The translations under genes and the position numbers were made by a program. From assembly GCA_026414565.1 (NCBI GenBank), contig JAOAIT010000049.1, forward strand, positions 52,373 to 116,372: a DNA stretch of 64,000 nucleotides, written 5' to 3'. Positions 51,529 to 60,578 of the stretch are shown in pieces. Below the pieces are notes generated by a model. The model had not been told where the DNA came from, made no database searches, and worked only from the letters and a program-made list of their open reading frames with translations. Source of the stretch: Verrucomicrobiia bacterium. GTDB lineage: Bacteria > Verrucomicrobiota > Verrucomicrobiia > Limisphaerales > Fontisphaeraceae. Position 1 is the stretch's first letter. Each line of letters begins with the position of its first letter.

Positions 51529-51861
51529 TCAGGCGGACGGGGAGGGCGGGGCACGTTCCGGCATCAGGCGGATATCGCCTGCCGCAGGACGGTGAAAATC
51601 AATGAAGCAAACAATGGAAGGAGTCTGGCATAACGGCCGGATCAGCACGGCAACATCCGGGCATTCGAGTAGATGCCCGGCGGCCATTTGGGTGGCCACG
51701 CAATGATGGCCCGGAGTTTGTGCATCCGTGTGGAAGAAATGATGGATTTCCCGGCTGAGGCTCGCGGCCAGAAGCAGCGAAAACAACGCCATCATCACTG
51801 CGCCCGTTGTGGTTTTCCACAATGGCCGCGCCGGCTGTCGGTCATGGCGTTGTTGAAGCAT
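51529..51861 (-). CDS. Small membrane protein with His/Cys-rich segment
   Basis: 110 residues with one hydrophobic segment (TGAVMMALFSLLLAASLS, about residues 19-36) followed by REIHHFFHTDAQTPGHHCV, three more Cys residues and a Pro-rich tail. The pattern resembles small DUF2946-like proteins found near metal uptake genes. The His and Cys residues could bind metal outside the membrane, but this is inference. AT-rich sequence ATGTTATAAGTTAT lies just upstream of its start (minus strand). Confidence 0.55.
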   Translation of the reverse strand: MLQQRHDRQPARPLWKTTTGAVMMALFSLLLAASLSREIHHFFHTDAQTPGHHCVATQMAAGHLLECPDVAVLIRPLCQTPSIVCFIDFHRPAAGDIRLMPERAPPSPSA

Positions 51862-51951
51862 GACAAATAACTTATAACATAAACCTCAACCGGGAGCAAT
51901 AGGGCGGCCCCTCGCGGTTGGCGATGGCCGGGACGGTGCTGTTGGAATTGC

Positions 51952-53154
51952 TTACCGGCCTTGGTTGGCCGTGGATTTTAACCAGCCCAGGCGGAAGCGG
52001 GCGAAAAAGATGGCCTGGTAGGGATTCTTGTCGCCCGCCTCGTAAAGCAGGGCGCCGGAGCCGTCCGGCAGCGCGGCCAGGCAGGAGTAGGCGGCGGGGC
52101 GATCGTCCACCACCCGCGCCCACGGCCAGGAGCGGCCGTCGTCTTCGCTTGCGCGCACGGTAAGGCGCTCCCGGCGGTTGGTGCTCGCCGGATTGCTGAA
52201 CAAGAGCACCCCCGGCGTTTCGCCTTGAGGCCAGGAGAGCCGCCGCAGGCTGGCCTGGCAGATGGGTTCAATCAATTCGGGCGCGTGCTGCTGCCCGGTC
52301 CAGGTCAGACCGCCGTCACTGCTGAAGGCGATTTGGCGGGTGGGCTGGCTGCGATTGTAGTTGCGCATGTTCAGCAGGAGGCGCCCGTCACTTAATTCCG
52401 CCACTTCACATTCATTCACGTTTGGCTGGGGAGTGCGCCCGCCCAATTTCCAGTTTTGGCCGCGGTCATCAGAATAGATGATATGCGAGTAGTATTGTTT
52501 GGTGCCGGCCTCAATGTGATCACAGGGGATGACCAGCCTTCCGCGCGCGGGGCCTTTTTCCAACTGAATGCCGGCACCGGGGCCGGTGGCAAACCAGGTC
52601 CAGTTGGTGGGCTTGACCTGAGGGGTGATCTCCCGCGGCGCGGCCCAGGTCAGGCCGTGGTCATCCGAGTGCGTGACAAAGACCCGGCGGGTGTCTTTGC
52701 TGGTCTGATTAATGATTTGCGCCTCCCGATCTTCTCCGCGATTCCAGGTCATCAGCAGGTAGAGACGGCCGGTCTGGCGCTCCAGCACCGGACAGGGGTT
52801 GCCGCAGGTGTGGGTGGAGTCGTCCCAAACCACCTGCGTGGTGGACCAGGTGCGGCCGCCATCCCGGCTGCGCTTGAGCACCAGGTCAATGTCGCCGGCG
52901 TCACTGGCTCCCTGTCGGCGGCCCTCGGCGAAGGCCAGTAAATCCCCATTGGCTGCCACCACCAGGGACGGGATGCGATAGGTGTGGTAGCCGTCCTGGC
53001 CGCTGGTGAAGACGGGGACGCGCCAGAAGGAATCAGGCAGCGATGAATCGGGCATGGCCGCCGAACACAGGTGGATGGCAAGCCAGGAGGATCCCGCGAG
53101 GAGGATCAGCCCAAGGCCGGTGACTTGCCGGCCAGGCAGTTTAGTGTTGTTCAT
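51952..53154 (-). CDS. Secreted exo-alpha-sialidase (GH33-like)
   Basis: 400 residues from the ATG at 53154, with an N-terminal signal peptide or anchor (GLGLILLAGSSWLAIHLCSA). The sialidase arginine motif appears as YRIPSLV, followed by five Asp boxes of the form S-x-D-x-G-x-(T/S/N)-W: SRDGGRTW, SDDHGLTW, SDDRGQNW, SSDGGLTW and SEDDGRSW. ELSDGRLLLNMRNYN holds another conserved active-site region. This indicates a six-bladed sialidase-fold exoenzyme; sialic acid itself as substrate is likely but not certain. Confidence 0.87.
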   Translation of the reverse strand: MNNTKLPGRQVTGLGLILLAGSSWLAIHLCSAAMPDSSLPDSFWRVPVFTSGQDGYHTYRIPSLVVAANGDLLAFAEGRRQGASDAGDIDLVLKRSRDGGRTWSTTQVVWDDSTHTCGNPCPVLERQTGRLYLLMTWNRGEDREAQIINQTSKDTRRVFVTHSDDHGLTWAAPREITPQVKPTNWTWFATGPGAGIQLEKGPARGRLVIPCDHIEAGTKQYYSHIIYSDDRGQNWKLGGRTPQPNVNECEVAELSDGRLLLNMRNYNRSQPTRQIAFSSDGGLTWTGQQHAPELIEPICQASLRRLSWPQGETPGVLLFSNPASTNRRERLTVRASEDDGRSWPWARVVDDRPAAYSCLAALPDGSGALLYEAGDKNPYQAIFFARFRLGWLKSTANQGR

Positions 53155-53375
53155 GTGCGGCAATGGATTGGTGATGACCCGACTTTGCCAGTCTCCAAGA
53201 GACGGGTCAACTTCCTCTCATGGCTCCCGCTGCCGGGAGGCGGTTGCTTTTCATCAACGCCCTCAGGCGCTTTGGGAGCGGCGGTGAGGTGGAGAAAACC
53301 GATTCGTGTGGTGGGACGAGACCCTGCAGGGCAGAGGCAATTTGTTGGGCGGGTACGAGGCGGGGGGATTCCTGA

Positions 53376-53410
53376 TTGCCACCCGATGGTGTGCCCTTTA
53401 GAATGCGGGC
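53376..53410 (+). promoter_or_regulatory. Promoter abutting the Gfo/Idh/MocA gene (leaderless type)
   Basis: TTGCCA (53376-53381), a 17-bp spacer, TAGAAT (53399-53404) and exactly 6 nt before the ATG at 53411. The predicted transcription start coincides with the start codon, and no ribosome-binding site is present. Confidence 0.6.
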
Positions 53411-54685
53411 ATGAGACATCCCATGCATCGCCGCCGGTTTTTGCACACCACGGGCGCCGGTATGGCTGCGTTGAGCACGTTTTCGCTTTGGGCCGCGGAC
53501 AATCCTCCGCATCGCCGCTTGCGTGTGGCGGTGATGGGCCTGGGCCGGGGTTATGATCATGTCCGCGCCTTGCTGGAGCTGCCGGGGGTGGAAATCGCCT
53601 GGTTGTGCGATGTTGACAGCCGCCGCATAGACCGGGCGGCGGAGGCGGTGGAAAAGCAAACCAGAGCACGGTTGCAAGGGCACAAGGATGTGCGGAAGAT
53701 TTTGGAGGATAAAAACCTGGATGCCTTGTTTATTGCGGCCCCCAATTTCTGGCACACGCCGGCCACCGTAATGGCCTGTGCCGCCGGCAAGCATGTGTAT
53801 GTGGAAAAACCGGGCAGCGGCACCGCGCAGGAAAGCCAGTTGATTGTGGCCGCCGCGCGCAAATATGGGCGGCTGGTGCAGATGGGCAACCAGCGGCGCA
53901 GTTTTCCGGGCATTATTGAAGGCATGGCCAGGCTGCGGGAGGGGGCCATTGGCCGCGTCATCACCGCGCGTTGCTGGTACACCAACAGCCGCGGCAGCAT
54001 AGGCCGGGGGCAACCGGCGCCGGTGCCCGCATGGCTGGATTATGAGTTGTGGCAGGGGCCGGTGCCGGAGCGGCCCTACAAGGACAATCTGGTGCATTAC
54101 AACTGGCATTGGATGTGGCACTGGGGCAATGGGGAGCTGGGTAACAACGGCGTGCACTACCTCGATCTGGCCCGGTGGGGGCTGGGGGTGGATGCGCCGC
54201 GGCAGGTGGCCTGCACCGGCGGCAGGTATCATTTCCACGATGATCAGGAGACGCCGGATACCGGCGTGGTCACGTATGATTTTGGGTCGAGTTATGCCAC
54301 GTGGGAATGGAGCAGTTGCCATCCGCGGCCCACGGAAAAATTTGGCCTGGTGCATTTCTATGGCGACAAAGGCTCGATGATTTTTGAGGGGGCGGGTTAC
54401 CGCGTTTTGGATCTCAAGGGGGTGGAGATCGGGAAGGGCAGCGGCCCGGCCACAGACAAATTGCACATGGGGAATTTCTTGGACGCGATTCGAGGCGAGG
54501 CCAAACTCACCAGCGACATTGCCGAAGCGCAGAAGAGCGCCTTGTTGTGTCACTTGGGCAACATTGCCTGGCGGGTGGGGCGCACGTTGCGTTATGACGC
54601 CGCCGCGGCCCGCATTGTGGATGACGCCGCGGCCATGAAATTGTGGCAGCGCGAATATCGGCCGGGGTGGGCGCCCACGGTGTGA
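53411..54685 (+). CDS. Tat-exported Gfo/Idh/MocA family oxidoreductase
   Basis: 424 residues. The N-terminus RRRFLHTTGAGMAALS is a twin-arginine signal, so a folded NAD(P)-bound enzyme is probably exported. The Rossmann part reads RVAVMGLGRGYDHV, then WLCDVDSRR, AAPNFWHTP and HVYVEKPGSG (the usual EKP motif). A second conserved part is NNGVHYLDLARWGLGVD. These secreted oxidoreductases are greatly expanded in Planctomycetes and Verrucomicrobia, where they are thought to act on sugars. It may work with the divergent sialidase, but only proximity supports this. Confidence 0.9.
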   Translation: MRHPMHRRRFLHTTGAGMAALSTFSLWAADNPPHRRLRVAVMGLGRGYDHVRALLELPGVEIAWLCDVDSRRIDRAAEAVEKQTRARLQGHKDVRKILEDKNLDALFIAAPNFWHTPATVMACAAGKHVYVEKPGSGTAQESQLIVAAARKYGRLVQMGNQRRSFPGIIEGMARLREGAIGRVITARCWYTNSRGSIGRGQPAPVPAWLDYELWQGPVPERPYKDNLVHYNWHWMWHWGNGELGNNGVHYLDLARWGLGVDAPRQVACTGGRYHFHDDQETPDTGVVTYDFGSSYATWEWSSCHPRPTEKFGLVHFYGDKGSMIFEGAGYRVLDLKGVEIGKGSGPATDKLHMGNFLDAIRGEAKLTSDIAEAQKSALLCHLGNIAWRVGRTLRYDAAAARIVDDAAAMKLWQREYRPGWAPTV

Positions 54686-54718
54686 TGTCACGCGGGCGGT
54701 TGGGCGCACGCGGCAGGT

Positions 54719-56557
54719 TTAATCCTCCACCGGGACCACCAGTTTTTCCATGATGTAATCTTTGCGTTCGGGCGTGTTTTTGCCCATGTAGAACGTGAAG
54801 ATGCCGGCGGCCTCGGTGCGCGGGGCGTGCTCCACGCGGCTGAGGCGCATGTCCTTGCCGATGAACTGCTTGAACTCGGCCGGAGAAATTTCGCCCAGTC
54901 CCTTGAAGCGCGTGATTTCCGGCTTGCCCCCCAGCTCGGCGATGGCCTGGTCCCGCTCGGCGTCGCTGTAACAGTAGAGGGTGCGCTGTTTGTTGCGCAC
55001 GCGAAAGAGGGGCGTTTCCAGGACGTACAACCGCCCTTCGTGCACCACCGGCTCGAAGAAGCGGAAGAAATAGGTGATCATCAAATTGCGAATGTGGAGG
55101 CCGTCCACATCCGCATCGGTGGCCAGGATGATTTTGCCGTAGCGCAGGCCCTCGATGCCGTCCTCCAGATTCAGGCTCTGCATGAGGTTATACAGCTCGT
55201 CATTTTTATACATCACGTCCCGCTTCAGGTCCCAGACATTCAGGGGTTTGCCTTTCAGGACAAAGACGGCCTGGGTGTTCACATCCCGGCAACTGGTGAT
55301 GGAGCCGGCGGCGGACTGGCCCTCGCAGATGAAAATCATGGTGTCCTCGCCCTTGCCGCGCTTGCGGTCGAGGTGGTGCTTGCAGTCCTTGAGCTGCGGG
55401 ATGCGCAGGCTGATGGCCTTGGCGCGTTCGCGGGCCAGTTTTTTGACCTCCTGCAATTCCTTGCGCAACTGCTGGGTGTCGGTGGCCTTGGCGACGATCT
55501 GATCGGCGATTTCCTTGTTGCGGTTGAAAAAGTGCAGCAGCTCCTCGCGCACCTTGTTGACCAGCTCGCTGCGGATTTCGGTGTTGCCCAGTTTGTTTTT
55601 AGTCTGGGATTCAAAGACTGGATCCTTCAGGCGTATGGCAATGGCGCCCACCATGGACTCCCGCACATCGTCACCGTCAAACTTGCCGTTGCTGTATTCG
55701 TTGACGGCCTTGAGCAGGCCTTCGCGGAAGGCGCTCAAGTGGGTGCCGCCGTCGCTGGTGTAGGTGCCGTTGACGTAGGAATAAAACGTTTCGCCATAGC
55801 GGCTGTTGGTGTGGGTGAAACAAAATTCCAGTGTCTTGCTGCTGTAGTGCAGCGGAGGGTAGAGCGGCTCGGCGCCATCCGAGCGCAGGTCCTCCATCAC
55901 CAGATCCAGCAGGCCGTGCCGCGATTGAAAGACCTTGCCGTTGAAAACCAGCCGCAGTCCCGGATTCAAATAGCTGTAGTGACGAAGCCGGTGCTCAATG
56001 TGCTCAAGCCGGTATTCGTAATCCTTGAAAATCTCGGGGTCCGCTTCATAGGTGACCAGCGTGCCGTCCGGCTCGCCGGGGCATTTGCCCTCCCGTTGCT
56101 GCTTGAGTTTGCCCTGCTTGAACACGGCCTCGGCAAATTCGCCCTGGCGGTGGCTGCGCACCAGGAAATGGCGCGAGAGGGCGTTGACCGCCTTGGTGCC
56201 CACCCCGTTCAACCCCACGCTAAACTGAAACACGTCATCGTTGTACTTGGCCCCTGTGTTGATGGTGCTGACGCAGTCCACCAATTTGCCCAGGGGGATG
56301 CCCCGGCCGAAATCGCGGACAGTGACCTTCTTGTCCTCCAAGGTGATTTGGATTTCCTTGCCATAGCCCATGATGTACTCGTCCACGGCATTATCAATGA
56401 CCTCCTTCATGAGGATGTAACAGCCGTCATCGTAATGCGCGCCGGTGCCAATGCGCCCGATGTACATGCCAGTGCGCAGCCGGATATGCTCCAAGGACGA
56501 GAGCGTCTTGATTTTGCTCTCGTCATACACGTGCTTGTTGCTTTTAGATTCTGCCAT
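54719..56557 (-). CDS. parE: DNA topoisomerase IV subunit B (ParE / GyrB family)
   Basis: 612 residues from the ATG at 56557 (in-frame GTG at 56602 also possible). It has the GHKL ATPase features LEHIRLRTGMYIGRIG, EVIDNAVDEYIMG, VRDFGRGIPLG and GLNGVGTKAVNALS, then TOPRIM motifs ICEGQSAAGS and TDADVDGLHIRNLMITYFF, and GLGEISPAEF near the end. The length of about 610 and the EGQSAAGS form (GyrB has EGDSAGGS) favour ParE. The partner parC is not in the window. Confidence 0.93.
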   Translation of the reverse strand: MAESKSNKHVYDESKIKTLSSLEHIRLRTGMYIGRIGTGAHYDDGCYILMKEVIDNAVDEYIMGYGKEIQITLEDKKVTVRDFGRGIPLGKLVDCVSTINTGAKYNDDVFQFSVGLNGVGTKAVNALSRHFLVRSHRQGEFAEAVFKQGKLKQQREGKCPGEPDGTLVTYEADPEIFKDYEYRLEHIEHRLRHYSYLNPGLRLVFNGKVFQSRHGLLDLVMEDLRSDGAEPLYPPLHYSSKTLEFCFTHTNSRYGETFYSYVNGTYTSDGGTHLSAFREGLLKAVNEYSNGKFDGDDVRESMVGAIAIRLKDPVFESQTKNKLGNTEIRSELVNKVREELLHFFNRNKEIADQIVAKATDTQQLRKELQEVKKLARERAKAISLRIPQLKDCKHHLDRKRGKGEDTMIFICEGQSAAGSITSCRDVNTQAVFVLKGKPLNVWDLKRDVMYKNDELYNLMQSLNLEDGIEGLRYGKIILATDADVDGLHIRNLMITYFFRFFEPVVHEGRLYVLETPLFRVRNKQRTLYCYSDAERDQAIAELGGKPEITRFKGLGEISPAEFKQFIGKDMRLSRVEHAPRTEAAGIFTFYMGKNTPERKDYIMEKLVVPVED

Positions 56558-56733
56558 AGTCCCGTGCGCCGGCTGGGAAGGCCGGATCTGCATCCGAGGC
56601 ACAACCTAATCCTGGCCCGCAGATAAATCAACCCCTTAAAGGGCGTGTCCCCTATAAGTTGAGGGGAGTCAGCCCGCAATCCCCCACATATAGGGCCGGT
56701 GGATTGGTTCGCCGCTTGATGCCAGTTGCCGGG

Positions 56734-56768
56734 TTGCGGGAGGGGGGCGGCTTTGCTAAGCTCGTGCC
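56734..56768 (+). promoter_or_regulatory. Promoter abutting the DUF1802 gene (leaderless type)
   Basis: TTGCGG (56734-56739), a 17-bp spacer, TAAGCT (56757-56762) and exactly 6 nt (CGTGCC) before the GTG start at 56769. The last 6 nt are identical to those before the GH99-like gene. Confidence 0.55.
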
Positions 56769-57329
56769 GTGCGTGTAGCATTCAAAGAATGGGCGATTGT
56801 GACGGATGCGCTTTTGCGCGGGGAACAGATCATTATCTTGCGCAAGGGGGGCATCGCCGAGGGACGGGGGGGATTCCGGCCGGAGCATGAGCAATTCTGG
56901 CTTTTCCCGACGCAGTTTCATCAGCAGCGGGAATCTGTGGTGCCCGCCGCGCAGGCACGTTTTGATGAGCTGGCCAAATCCTGGCCGCCGGCGGACCGCG
57001 TGCGCATAGAGGGATTTGCCACACTCACGGGGTGGCGAAAATTGGACACGCTGGAGGAGGCCCGCAAGCTGTCCGGGCAACACATTTGGCGGGACGAAGT
57101 GATTGCCAGCCGCTACGAGTGGGGCCGGGAAGCGGGCATCTACGTCTTGCTGGTGCGAATCAACCGCCTGCCGGCGCCGGTGGAGCTGCCGGTGTTGCCC
57201 GCTTATGCCGGGTGCAAGTCATGGATAGAACTGGAGCGGGACCTGCCCACCGACGGGGCCATGCCCGTGCTGAGCGATGCGGAATTTGCCGCGCGGGTGC
57301 AGCAGTTGCACGCCGCTTTGCAATCCTGA
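56769..57329 (+). CDS. DUF1802 family protein
   Basis: 186 residues starting at GTG 56769, a start supported by the abutting promoter. The DUF1802 pattern is clear: FKEWAIVTDALLRGEQIIILRKGGIAEG in part, EHEQFWLFPTQFHQQ, and RYEWGREAGIYVLLVRINRL. The function of the family is unknown. It is followed 7 bp later by maf, so the two are probably co-transcribed. Confidence 0.85.
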   Translation: MRVAFKEWAIVTDALLRGEQIIILRKGGIAEGRGGFRPEHEQFWLFPTQFHQQRESVVPAAQARFDELAKSWPPADRVRIEGFATLTGWRKLDTLEEARKLSGQHIWRDEVIASRYEWGREAGIYVLLVRINRLPAPVELPVLPAYAGCKSWIELERDLPTDGAMPVLSDAEFAARVQQLHAALQS

Positions 57330-57336
57330 TATTTCC

Positions 57337-57921
57337 ATGCCCAAGCGCCTGATTCTGGCTTCCGCGTCGCCGCGGCGGGTGGAGCTGTTAAAACAGTTGG
57401 GGGTGGAGTTTGACGTCATGCCCTCGCAGGTGGCCGAGGTTGATCACGCATTTCTTACTCCGCGGGAAATATGCCTGCTCAACGCGTGGCAGAAGTGCCG
57501 GAGCGTCGCCCGGAGGCGGCCGGATGCCGTGGTGCTGGGTGCGGACACGGAGGTGTGTCTGGGGGCCAGGATCTTTGGGAAACCCGCCAGCCGCGGGGAG
57601 GCGGAGGCCTTCTTGATGGAGTTGCAGGGGCGGGTGCATGAGGTGGTCACGGGAGTGTGTCTGATGCACTGGGGACGGCGCCGGCAATGGCTGGGCGCGG
57701 AGGTGACGCGCGTGCACTTCAAACCCCTGAGCGCGACGGAGATTGCGGACTACCTGGGCCTCATCCAGCCGCTGGACAAGGCGGGAGCCTACGCCATACA
57801 GGAGCACGGAGAACGCATCATTGAGCGGATTGAAGGTTCCTACTCCAACGTGGTGGGGCTGCCGCTGGAGATGCTGCGGGAGGCCCTGAACGAATTTGCC
57901 GATTTGCTCAAGGAACGTTGA
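57337..57921 (+). CDS. maf: Maf-type nucleoside triphosphate pyrophosphatase
   Basis: 194 residues from the ATG at 57337. Maf proteins hydrolyse dTTP, UTP or modified nucleotides to monophosphates as house-cleaning enzymes. Motifs: LILASASPRRVELL at the start, VVLGADTEVCLG, QPLDKAGAYAIQEHG with the catalytic Asp, and IEGSYSNVVGLPLEML. The last 14 bp overlap the convergent M20 peptidase gene. Confidence 0.94.
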   Translation: MPKRLILASASPRRVELLKQLGVEFDVMPSQVAEVDHAFLTPREICLLNAWQKCRSVARRRPDAVVLGADTEVCLGARIFGKPASRGEAEAFLMELQGRVHEVVTGVCLMHWGRRRQWLGAEVTRVHFKPLSATEIADYLGLIQPLDKAGAYAIQEHGERIIERIEGSYSNVVGLPLEMLREALNEFADLLKER

Positions 57922-59293
57922 CGGCAGCCAGTTCCGGCCACAGGAGCGCGCTCATCACCATGCCTTTGGTGAAGCACTCCAGATCAAATTTTTCATTGGG
58001 CGCGTGCGGGTTGTCATCGGGCAGCGCCAGTCCCAGCAGGAGGGTGTCCGCGCCCAGGATGCTTTTGAACTCGTTGACGATGGGAATGGAGCCGCCCTCG
58101 CGCAGCAACACCGGTTTGCGGCCAAAGGCCCCTTGCAAGGCGCGCAGGGCCGCCTGGGCAAGGGGATGGTCGGGGGGAAAGAGATAAGGCCTGCCACTGT
58201 GGCCGGTGGTGATTTCCATGCGGACGGCGGGCGGACATAACTTGCGCAGATGCCGCACCACCAGGCGGAGGATGTGTTCCGGATCCTGGTCGGGCACCAG
58301 GCGCAGGGTGATCTTGGCCGAGGCTGAAGCCGGCACGATGGTTTTGCTGCCCTCGCCCTGGTAGCCGCTGGTCAGGCCATTGATTTCGAGGGTGGGCCGG
58401 GCGCCGCGTTGCTCGTTGGGCGTGAAGCCTTTTTCACCAAAGAGCTGCGGCACGCCGAGGAATTTGCGGTATTGCTCGCGATGGAAGGGCACGCGCGCCA
58501 TCTGCTTGCGCTCAGCGGGGGTGAGAGGCCGCACGGCGTCGTAGAAGCCAGGGATGGCAACCCGGCCGTGGGCGTCGTGCAACTGACCCAGAATCTGGCA
58601 CAGGGCGGTGGCCGGGTTCATCACCGAGCCGCCATAAATGCCGGAATGCAAATCCCGTGAAGGGCCGGTCACTTTGACTTCAAGGGCGGCAATGCCGCGC
58701 AAACCGCAGGTGAGGGCAGGATGGCGTTTGTCCGGCATGCCGGTATCGGAGACGACAAAAGCGGCGGCTTGCAGACGGCGTTGATAGCGTTTGAGAAAAC
58801 CAGGCAGATTTTCGCTGCCCACCTCCTCCTCACCCTCAATGAGGAAGGTGAGATCGCAGGGCAGGGGGGTGCCGGTCTGGAGGTAGGCCTCGACGGCTTT
58901 CAAATGGGCGAAGTGCTGGCCTTTGTTGTCGCTGGCGCCGCGGCCATAAAGGGAGGCACCGGCCACCAGCGGTTGAAAGGGCGGGTTGCGCCACAGGGAG
59001 AACGGCTCGGCGGGTTGCACGTCGTAATGCCCATAAACCACAAAGTGCGGGCGGGGCGTGCGGGAGGCGCGGGGCCGGGGCGTGCGGGCGAGCACCACCG
59101 GATGCCCGGGAGTGGAGCAGACTTGCACCTCCAGACCCATGCGGCGGCAATGTTGGGCCAGCCAGTCGGCACAGCGGCGCATGTCCTTGCGGTGCTGCCG
59201 CTGGGCGGAGACACTGGGAAAACGGACGTAGTCGCACAGCTCCTCAATGAAACGCTCGCGGTGCTTGGACAGATATTCCAGAACTGTTTTCAT
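57908..59293 (-). CDS. M20 family dipeptidase
   Basis: 461 residues from the ATG at 59293. Di-zinc peptidase of the M20A/CPG2-like dipeptidase type. Metal and catalytic motifs: VVYGHYDVQPAEP (His and Asp), YGRGASDNKGQ (bridging Asp), LIEGEEEVGSENL (catalytic Glu-Glu), VVSDTGM and, in the dimerisation lid, DLHSGIYGGSVMNP. The C-terminal APNEKFDLE segment provides the last metal ligand region. It is cytosolic (no signal peptide), so a role in peptide turnover is likely. Confidence 0.93.
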   Translation of the reverse strand: MKTVLEYLSKHRERFIEELCDYVRFPSVSAQRQHRKDMRRCADWLAQHCRRMGLEVQVCSTPGHPVVLARTPRPRASRTPRPHFVVYGHYDVQPAEPFSLWRNPPFQPLVAGASLYGRGASDNKGQHFAHLKAVEAYLQTGTPLPCDLTFLIEGEEEVGSENLPGFLKRYQRRLQAAAFVVSDTGMPDKRHPALTCGLRGIAALEVKVTGPSRDLHSGIYGGSVMNPATALCQILGQLHDAHGRVAIPGFYDAVRPLTPAERKQMARVPFHREQYRKFLGVPQLFGEKGFTPNEQRGARPTLEINGLTSGYQGEGSKTIVPASASAKITLRLVPDQDPEHILRLVVRHLRKLCPPAVRMEITTGHSGRPYLFPPDHPLAQAALRALQGAFGRKPVLLREGGSIPIVNEFKSILGADTLLLGLALPDDNPHAPNEKFDLECFTKGMVMSALLWPELAAVNVP

Positions 59294-59321
59294 GCGCAAA
59301 AGCAAAGGCGGGAAGTGCCCC

Positions 59322-60518
59322 TCACGACTGGCTCAAACGTTTAACCGGGGCCTCAAAAAGCATCTGGTGGGCCTCGCGGAGAATGGAGGGGATGCGCCCG
59401 GCAAACGGGCTGCGGGCGAGCGCGGCCTGCCAGTCAAACTCATCCACGCGGGCGGCATTTTCCCCCGGGAACCAATGATCAGCCTGGCCGAGCAGATTGT
59501 AACGCATCTTGGCCCAGTCCACCAAATCCAGGGCCTTGGCGTAGGTCCAGAGGCGCAGGATTTCGAGCACGTTGATCTGGCCGGGGGCGTCCACGTATTC
59601 GGGCAGGCCCTCAGGCCAGCGGCGGCACCAGTCGTCACCGAGCACGCGGCGCATTTCGGCGCGCAGGCGCTCCTCGATGGGGCGGACCACTTCCGCAGCC
59701 TGGTCATACCAGGCCAGGGCTTGCACGTGTTCATCGAAATCCTGGGGCCGCGCCACGCCGCAGCTCAAGGTGTGGACTTCCGGGCGGGCCAGACAAAAGA
59801 GGTCATTGAACTGTATGGGGGTCAACGGGGCGCAGAGCTGCCGCATTTTGGCGCTGGGGGTGTAGAGCTTGCCGCCCTTGTCGTTGGGGCTGATGATGAA
59901 AACCCCCATGTCCAGCTTGTGGGCGGCGAGCACGGCGGGCCAGGTCAGCTCGTTGACGAAATACCAATGCAGATTGACATAATCAAAGCCGCCGCTGTTG
60001 ATCGCCGCCAAAATGATGTCCGGGGTGGCATGGGTGGAGAAACCTACGAAGCGGCAGCGGCCCTGTTGTTGCAGGCAGCGGGCCGCCTCCAGACAGCCGC
60101 CCGGTTTGAGGCTCCACTCCAGGAATTGCCGGTTGTTGATGCCGTGCAGGGCCAGCAGGTCCACATAATCCAGCCGCAGATAATTCATCGAGCGGTCGAA
60201 GGTCCGCAGGAATTCCTCGGCGGTGGCGGCGGGGGCCACCTTGGTTTGCACGATGATTTTGTCCCGGGGCAGGGTGGGGAGGATGCGGCCCAGTTGCATT
60301 TCCGAGGTGCCGTAGCCGCGGGCGGTTTCGATGTGATTGATGCCCAGCTCCAGAGCGCGGTGGATGCAGGCCTCCAGATTGGCCTGATTCTCCGCGGGGA
60401 TTTCCTCCGGGGGCACGTCCTGCCATTTGTGCTGGTAGCGCATGCCGCCGCAGGAAATCACGGGCATGGAAAGTTCTGTTTTGCCGAACCGCCGGTAACG
60501 CATTTGAGGCCGTGCCAT
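59322..60518 (-). CDS. Aldo/keto reductase with cysteine-less C-terminal ferredoxin-like region
   Basis: 398 residues. The AKR barrel starts [20 protein letters not shown]. The NADPH/catalytic positions include [10 protein letters not shown] (Tyr kept; the usual first Asp is Glu), VQTKV (Lys) and LLALHGINN (His). Residues about 295-398 follow the layout of AKRs that carry a C-terminal 4Fe-4S domain ([27 protein letters not shown]), but the cysteine clusters expected on both sides are nearly all gone. Its start codon is abutted by a leaderless-type promoter. The substrate is unknown. Confidence 0.88.
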   Translation of the reverse strand: MARPQMRYRRFGKTELSMPVISCGGMRYQHKWQDVPPEEIPAENQANLEACIHRALELGINHIETARGYGTSEMQLGRILPTLPRDKIIVQTKVAPAATAEEFLRTFDRSMNYLRLDYVDLLALHGINNRQFLEWSLKPGGCLEAARCLQQQGRCRFVGFSTHATPDIILAAINSGGFDYVNLHWYFVNELTWPAVLAAHKLDMGVFIISPNDKGGKLYTPSAKMRQLCAPLTPIQFNDLFCLARPEVHTLSCGVARPQDFDEHVQALAWYDQAAEVVRPIEERLRAEMRRVLGDDWCRRWPEGLPEYVDAPGQINVLEILRLWTYAKALDLVDWAKMRYNLLGQADHWFPGENAARVDEFDWQAALARSPFAGRIPSILREAHQMLFEAPVKRLSQS

Positions 60519-60553
60519 GGTTTCGTTATGCCAAAGGGAAGCCCGCGCCGCAA
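60519..60553 (-). promoter_or_regulatory. Promoter abutting the aldo/keto reductase gene (leaderless type)
   Basis: On the minus strand TTGCGG (60553-60548), a 17-bp spacer, CATAAC (60530-60525) and exactly 6 nt before the ATG at 60518. It has the same -35 hexamer, spacer and distance to the start codon as the DUF1802 promoter. Confidence 0.55.
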
Positions 60554-60578
60554 CGCTTCATCACGGGTAAGTCATTGT

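Noticed and set aside
54827..56626. 600-codon open frame on the plus strand opposite parE
   Set aside because: A mirror frame of a GC-rich conserved gene on the other strand; the translation has no recognisable motif.
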